Assembly (NCBI GenBank): GCA_039196965.1
Contig: JBCCUK010000002.1
Coordinates: forward strand, 1-64,000
Origin: CALLCD01 sp039196965
GTDB lineage: Bacteria > Pseudomonadota > Alphaproteobacteria > Caulobacterales > Hyphomonadaceae
Reading direction: 5' to 3'
Length of the DNA stretch: 64,000 bases
Under the pieces are notes generated by a model. That model did no database searches. It was not told where the DNA came from and saw nothing but the letters and a program-made list of their open reading frames with translations. Positions 62,980 through 64,000 of the stretch are shown in pieces. How positions within the stretch are numbered: position 1 is the first letter of the stretch; each line of letters begins with the position of its first letter. The position numbers were made by a program, and so were the translations under genes.

Positions 62980-63921
62980 ATGCGCAATTTTATTATCGCA
63001 CTCCTTCTCTGTTCTTGCGCTAGCACTGAAACGGAGCGTCCCAATAAAGACAAGGCAGGTCTTGTCACCGATCCTATGGAGATCACGCGGATACTTGCCG
63101 CCGACGATATGGAAGGGCGAGAAACCGGAACAGCAGGGGGACTGAAAGCTCGGGAGTGGCTGCTTGAACAAATGCAAGCGCGGTCATTCGAAACGCTGGA
63201 TGGAGACTATCGGCAAAGTTTTGAGTTCCCGCTGAAGAACGGGGAAGATCTGGAGGGTATCAATCTGGTCGGCCTTATAAGGGGCACAGGTGCTAAGTCT
63301 GGCCCCGTCATGGTTGTGACGGCACATTACGATCATGTCGGCATCAAGAGCAAAGAGATCTACAATGGAGCGGATGACAATGCCTCCGGTGTGGCTGGCG
63401 CGCTCGCTATTGCCGACCATTTTTTTGACAATCCGCCTACCCATGATGTGATCATCGCCTTTCTGGATGCCGAGGAGAAAGGGTTGTGGGGTGCGAGGGC
63501 TTTTCTTGGGGATAAGGTTATTGATCCAGAGCAAATTGGCCTCAACCTAAATCTCGATATGATCTCGAAGAATAACAGAGATGAGATTTATGCTGCGGGC
63601 ACCTATCACACACCAGCCTTGGTGCCGCTGATCGACCGCGTTGCTGCCGCGGCCCCTATCATAGTCATGATCGGGCACGACCGCCCAGAGATGGGGGGTG
63701 ATGACTGGACTTTTCAGTCAGATCACGGACCTTTCCATCGTGCTGGTATTCCATTCATATATTTTGGAGTGGAAGACCACGCTGAGTATCATAGACCGAC
63801 CGATGATTATCAGACGATACCGGAAGATTTTTTTCGGGGCTCTGTAAAGACAGTTGTCCTTGCCGCCGAGATCTTCGATGAAGAGCTTGAGCGTATTTGG
63901 CAAAGTGCGAGTCGAGACTAG
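62980..63921 (+). CDS. M28 family aminopeptidase, lipoprotein
   Basis: A 313-residue zinc exopeptidase. The signal peptide ends LLLCSC, with a lipobox-like Cys at 12 or 14. The zinc and catalytic residues appear in VTAHYDHVG (H, D-type ligand), NGADDNASGVAG, FLDAEEKGLWGA, NLDMISK and EYHRPTDD. It should remove N-terminal residues from peptides in the periplasm. Genes downstream are outside the window. Confidence 0.9.
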   Translation: MRNFIIALLLCSCASTETERPNKDKAGLVTDPMEITRILAADDMEGRETGTAGGLKAREWLLEQMQARSFETLDGDYRQSFEFPLKNGEDLEGINLVGLIRGTGAKSGPVMVVTAHYDHVGIKSKEIYNGADDNASGVAGALAIADHFFDNPPTHDVIIAFLDAEEKGLWGARAFLGDKVIDPEQIGLNLNLDMISKNNRDEIYAAGTYHTPALVPLIDRVAAAAPIIVMIGHDRPEMGGDDWTFQSDHGPFHRAGIPFIYFGVEDHAEYHRPTDDYQTIPEDFFRGSVKTVVLAAEIFDEELERIWQSASRD

Positions 63922-64000
63922 CCCGGTTTCCATAGGCTGTAGGCCAGGCGATCAGATAATGTTGAACCGTTTGAATATCGCTTGCCAGGCAGTTTTGAAA

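Noticed and set aside
1..64000. CRISPR arrays, integrases, transposases, restriction or toxin-antitoxin systems
   Set aside because: Looked for regular repeat-spacer patterns and for the typical protein motifs; none were found. The DUF2975/HTH pair is not a toxin-antitoxin pair as far as can be seen.
1..64000. tRNA or tmRNA genes in the gaps
   Set aside because: No gap showed the T-loop GGTTCGANTCC pattern with matching acceptor stems; a covariance search would be needed to be final.

Overview
This window reads as the chromosome of an alphaproteobacterium, most likely a marine or stalked-type lineage near the Parvularculales/Caulobacterales. That placement is inference. It rests on the gene order rpsT-dnaA-dnaN-recF-gyrB, a recA gene behind GTTC-N7-GTTC-type SOS half-boxes, FlbT and an alphaproteobacterial FliM behind a CtrA-like site, a cysteine-poor DksA, DUF2093, and the operon DUF1285 / CoA pyrophosphatase / DUF6111-like / cca divergent from moxR-DUF58-DUF4159. 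Coding density is high, ATGA start/stop overlaps are common, and several convergent genes abut or overlap at their stop codons. There are no tRNA or rRNA genes, CRISPR arrays or insertion sequences that I can see. The only structured RNA gene found is the SRP RNA.

Layout. 1-270: a cluster of short hairpin repeats. 0.3-5.5 kb: M23 lipoprotein, DUF2093 protein, recA, alaS. 5.5-8.6 kb (minus): phosphoesterase, GNAT, two RNA-methyltransferase-type genes. 8.7-13.2 kb (plus): an OmpA-domain protein, an unusual membrane-anchored coiled-coil protein with a C-terminal HhH-like domain, an M48 lipoprotein protease and a GH25 lysozyme. 13.3-17.3 kb: an orphan HTH protein, a membrane protein divergent from an AraC-type regulator, and a DUF900 hydrolase. 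17.35-21.53 kb (minus): a decaying catabolic operon, with one oxidoreductase split by an in-frame TGA, an intact C45-type acyltransferase, and an AraC gene and a DAO gene each cut in half at one apparent deletion junction. 21.9-29.5 kb: a small protein coupled to a GAF-GGDEF diguanylate cyclase, cytochrome c, kdsB-pheA, nudC and an M16 protease. 29.57-29.91 kb: SRP RNA followed by three kinds of palindromic repeat.

29.9-36.6 kb (minus): moxR-DUF58-DUF4159-membrane protein, a four-gene translationally coupled envelope operon. 36.6-39.5 kb: DUF1285-nudix-DUF6111-cca. 39.5-41.2 kb (minus): rdgB-hemW. 41.4-47.1 kb: DUF2975/HTH pair, VOC protein, polysaccharide flippase, alkyl-sulfatase-like lipoprotein, CMD-family protein. 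47.3-49.0 kb: an unrecognised four-helix membrane protein. 49.1-56.4 kb: rpsT, a sequence-divergent dnaA, dnaN, recF, gyrB. 56.4-64 kb: thioesterase, a Zur-like regulator, flbT, a coupled 100-residue protein, marC, an unknown two-helix membrane protein, dksA, fliM, bolA and an M28 peptidase.

I did not find a clearly new defence or mobile system. The observations I rate highest are: (i) the covarying 35-nt hairpin repeat next to the SRP RNA and at the window start; (ii) the three motifs spaced exactly 72 residues apart in the HhH-like protein next to OmpA; (iii) the two independent lesions in one operon; and (iv) the altered DNA-recognition signature of DnaA together with the lack of DnaA-box clusters around it.
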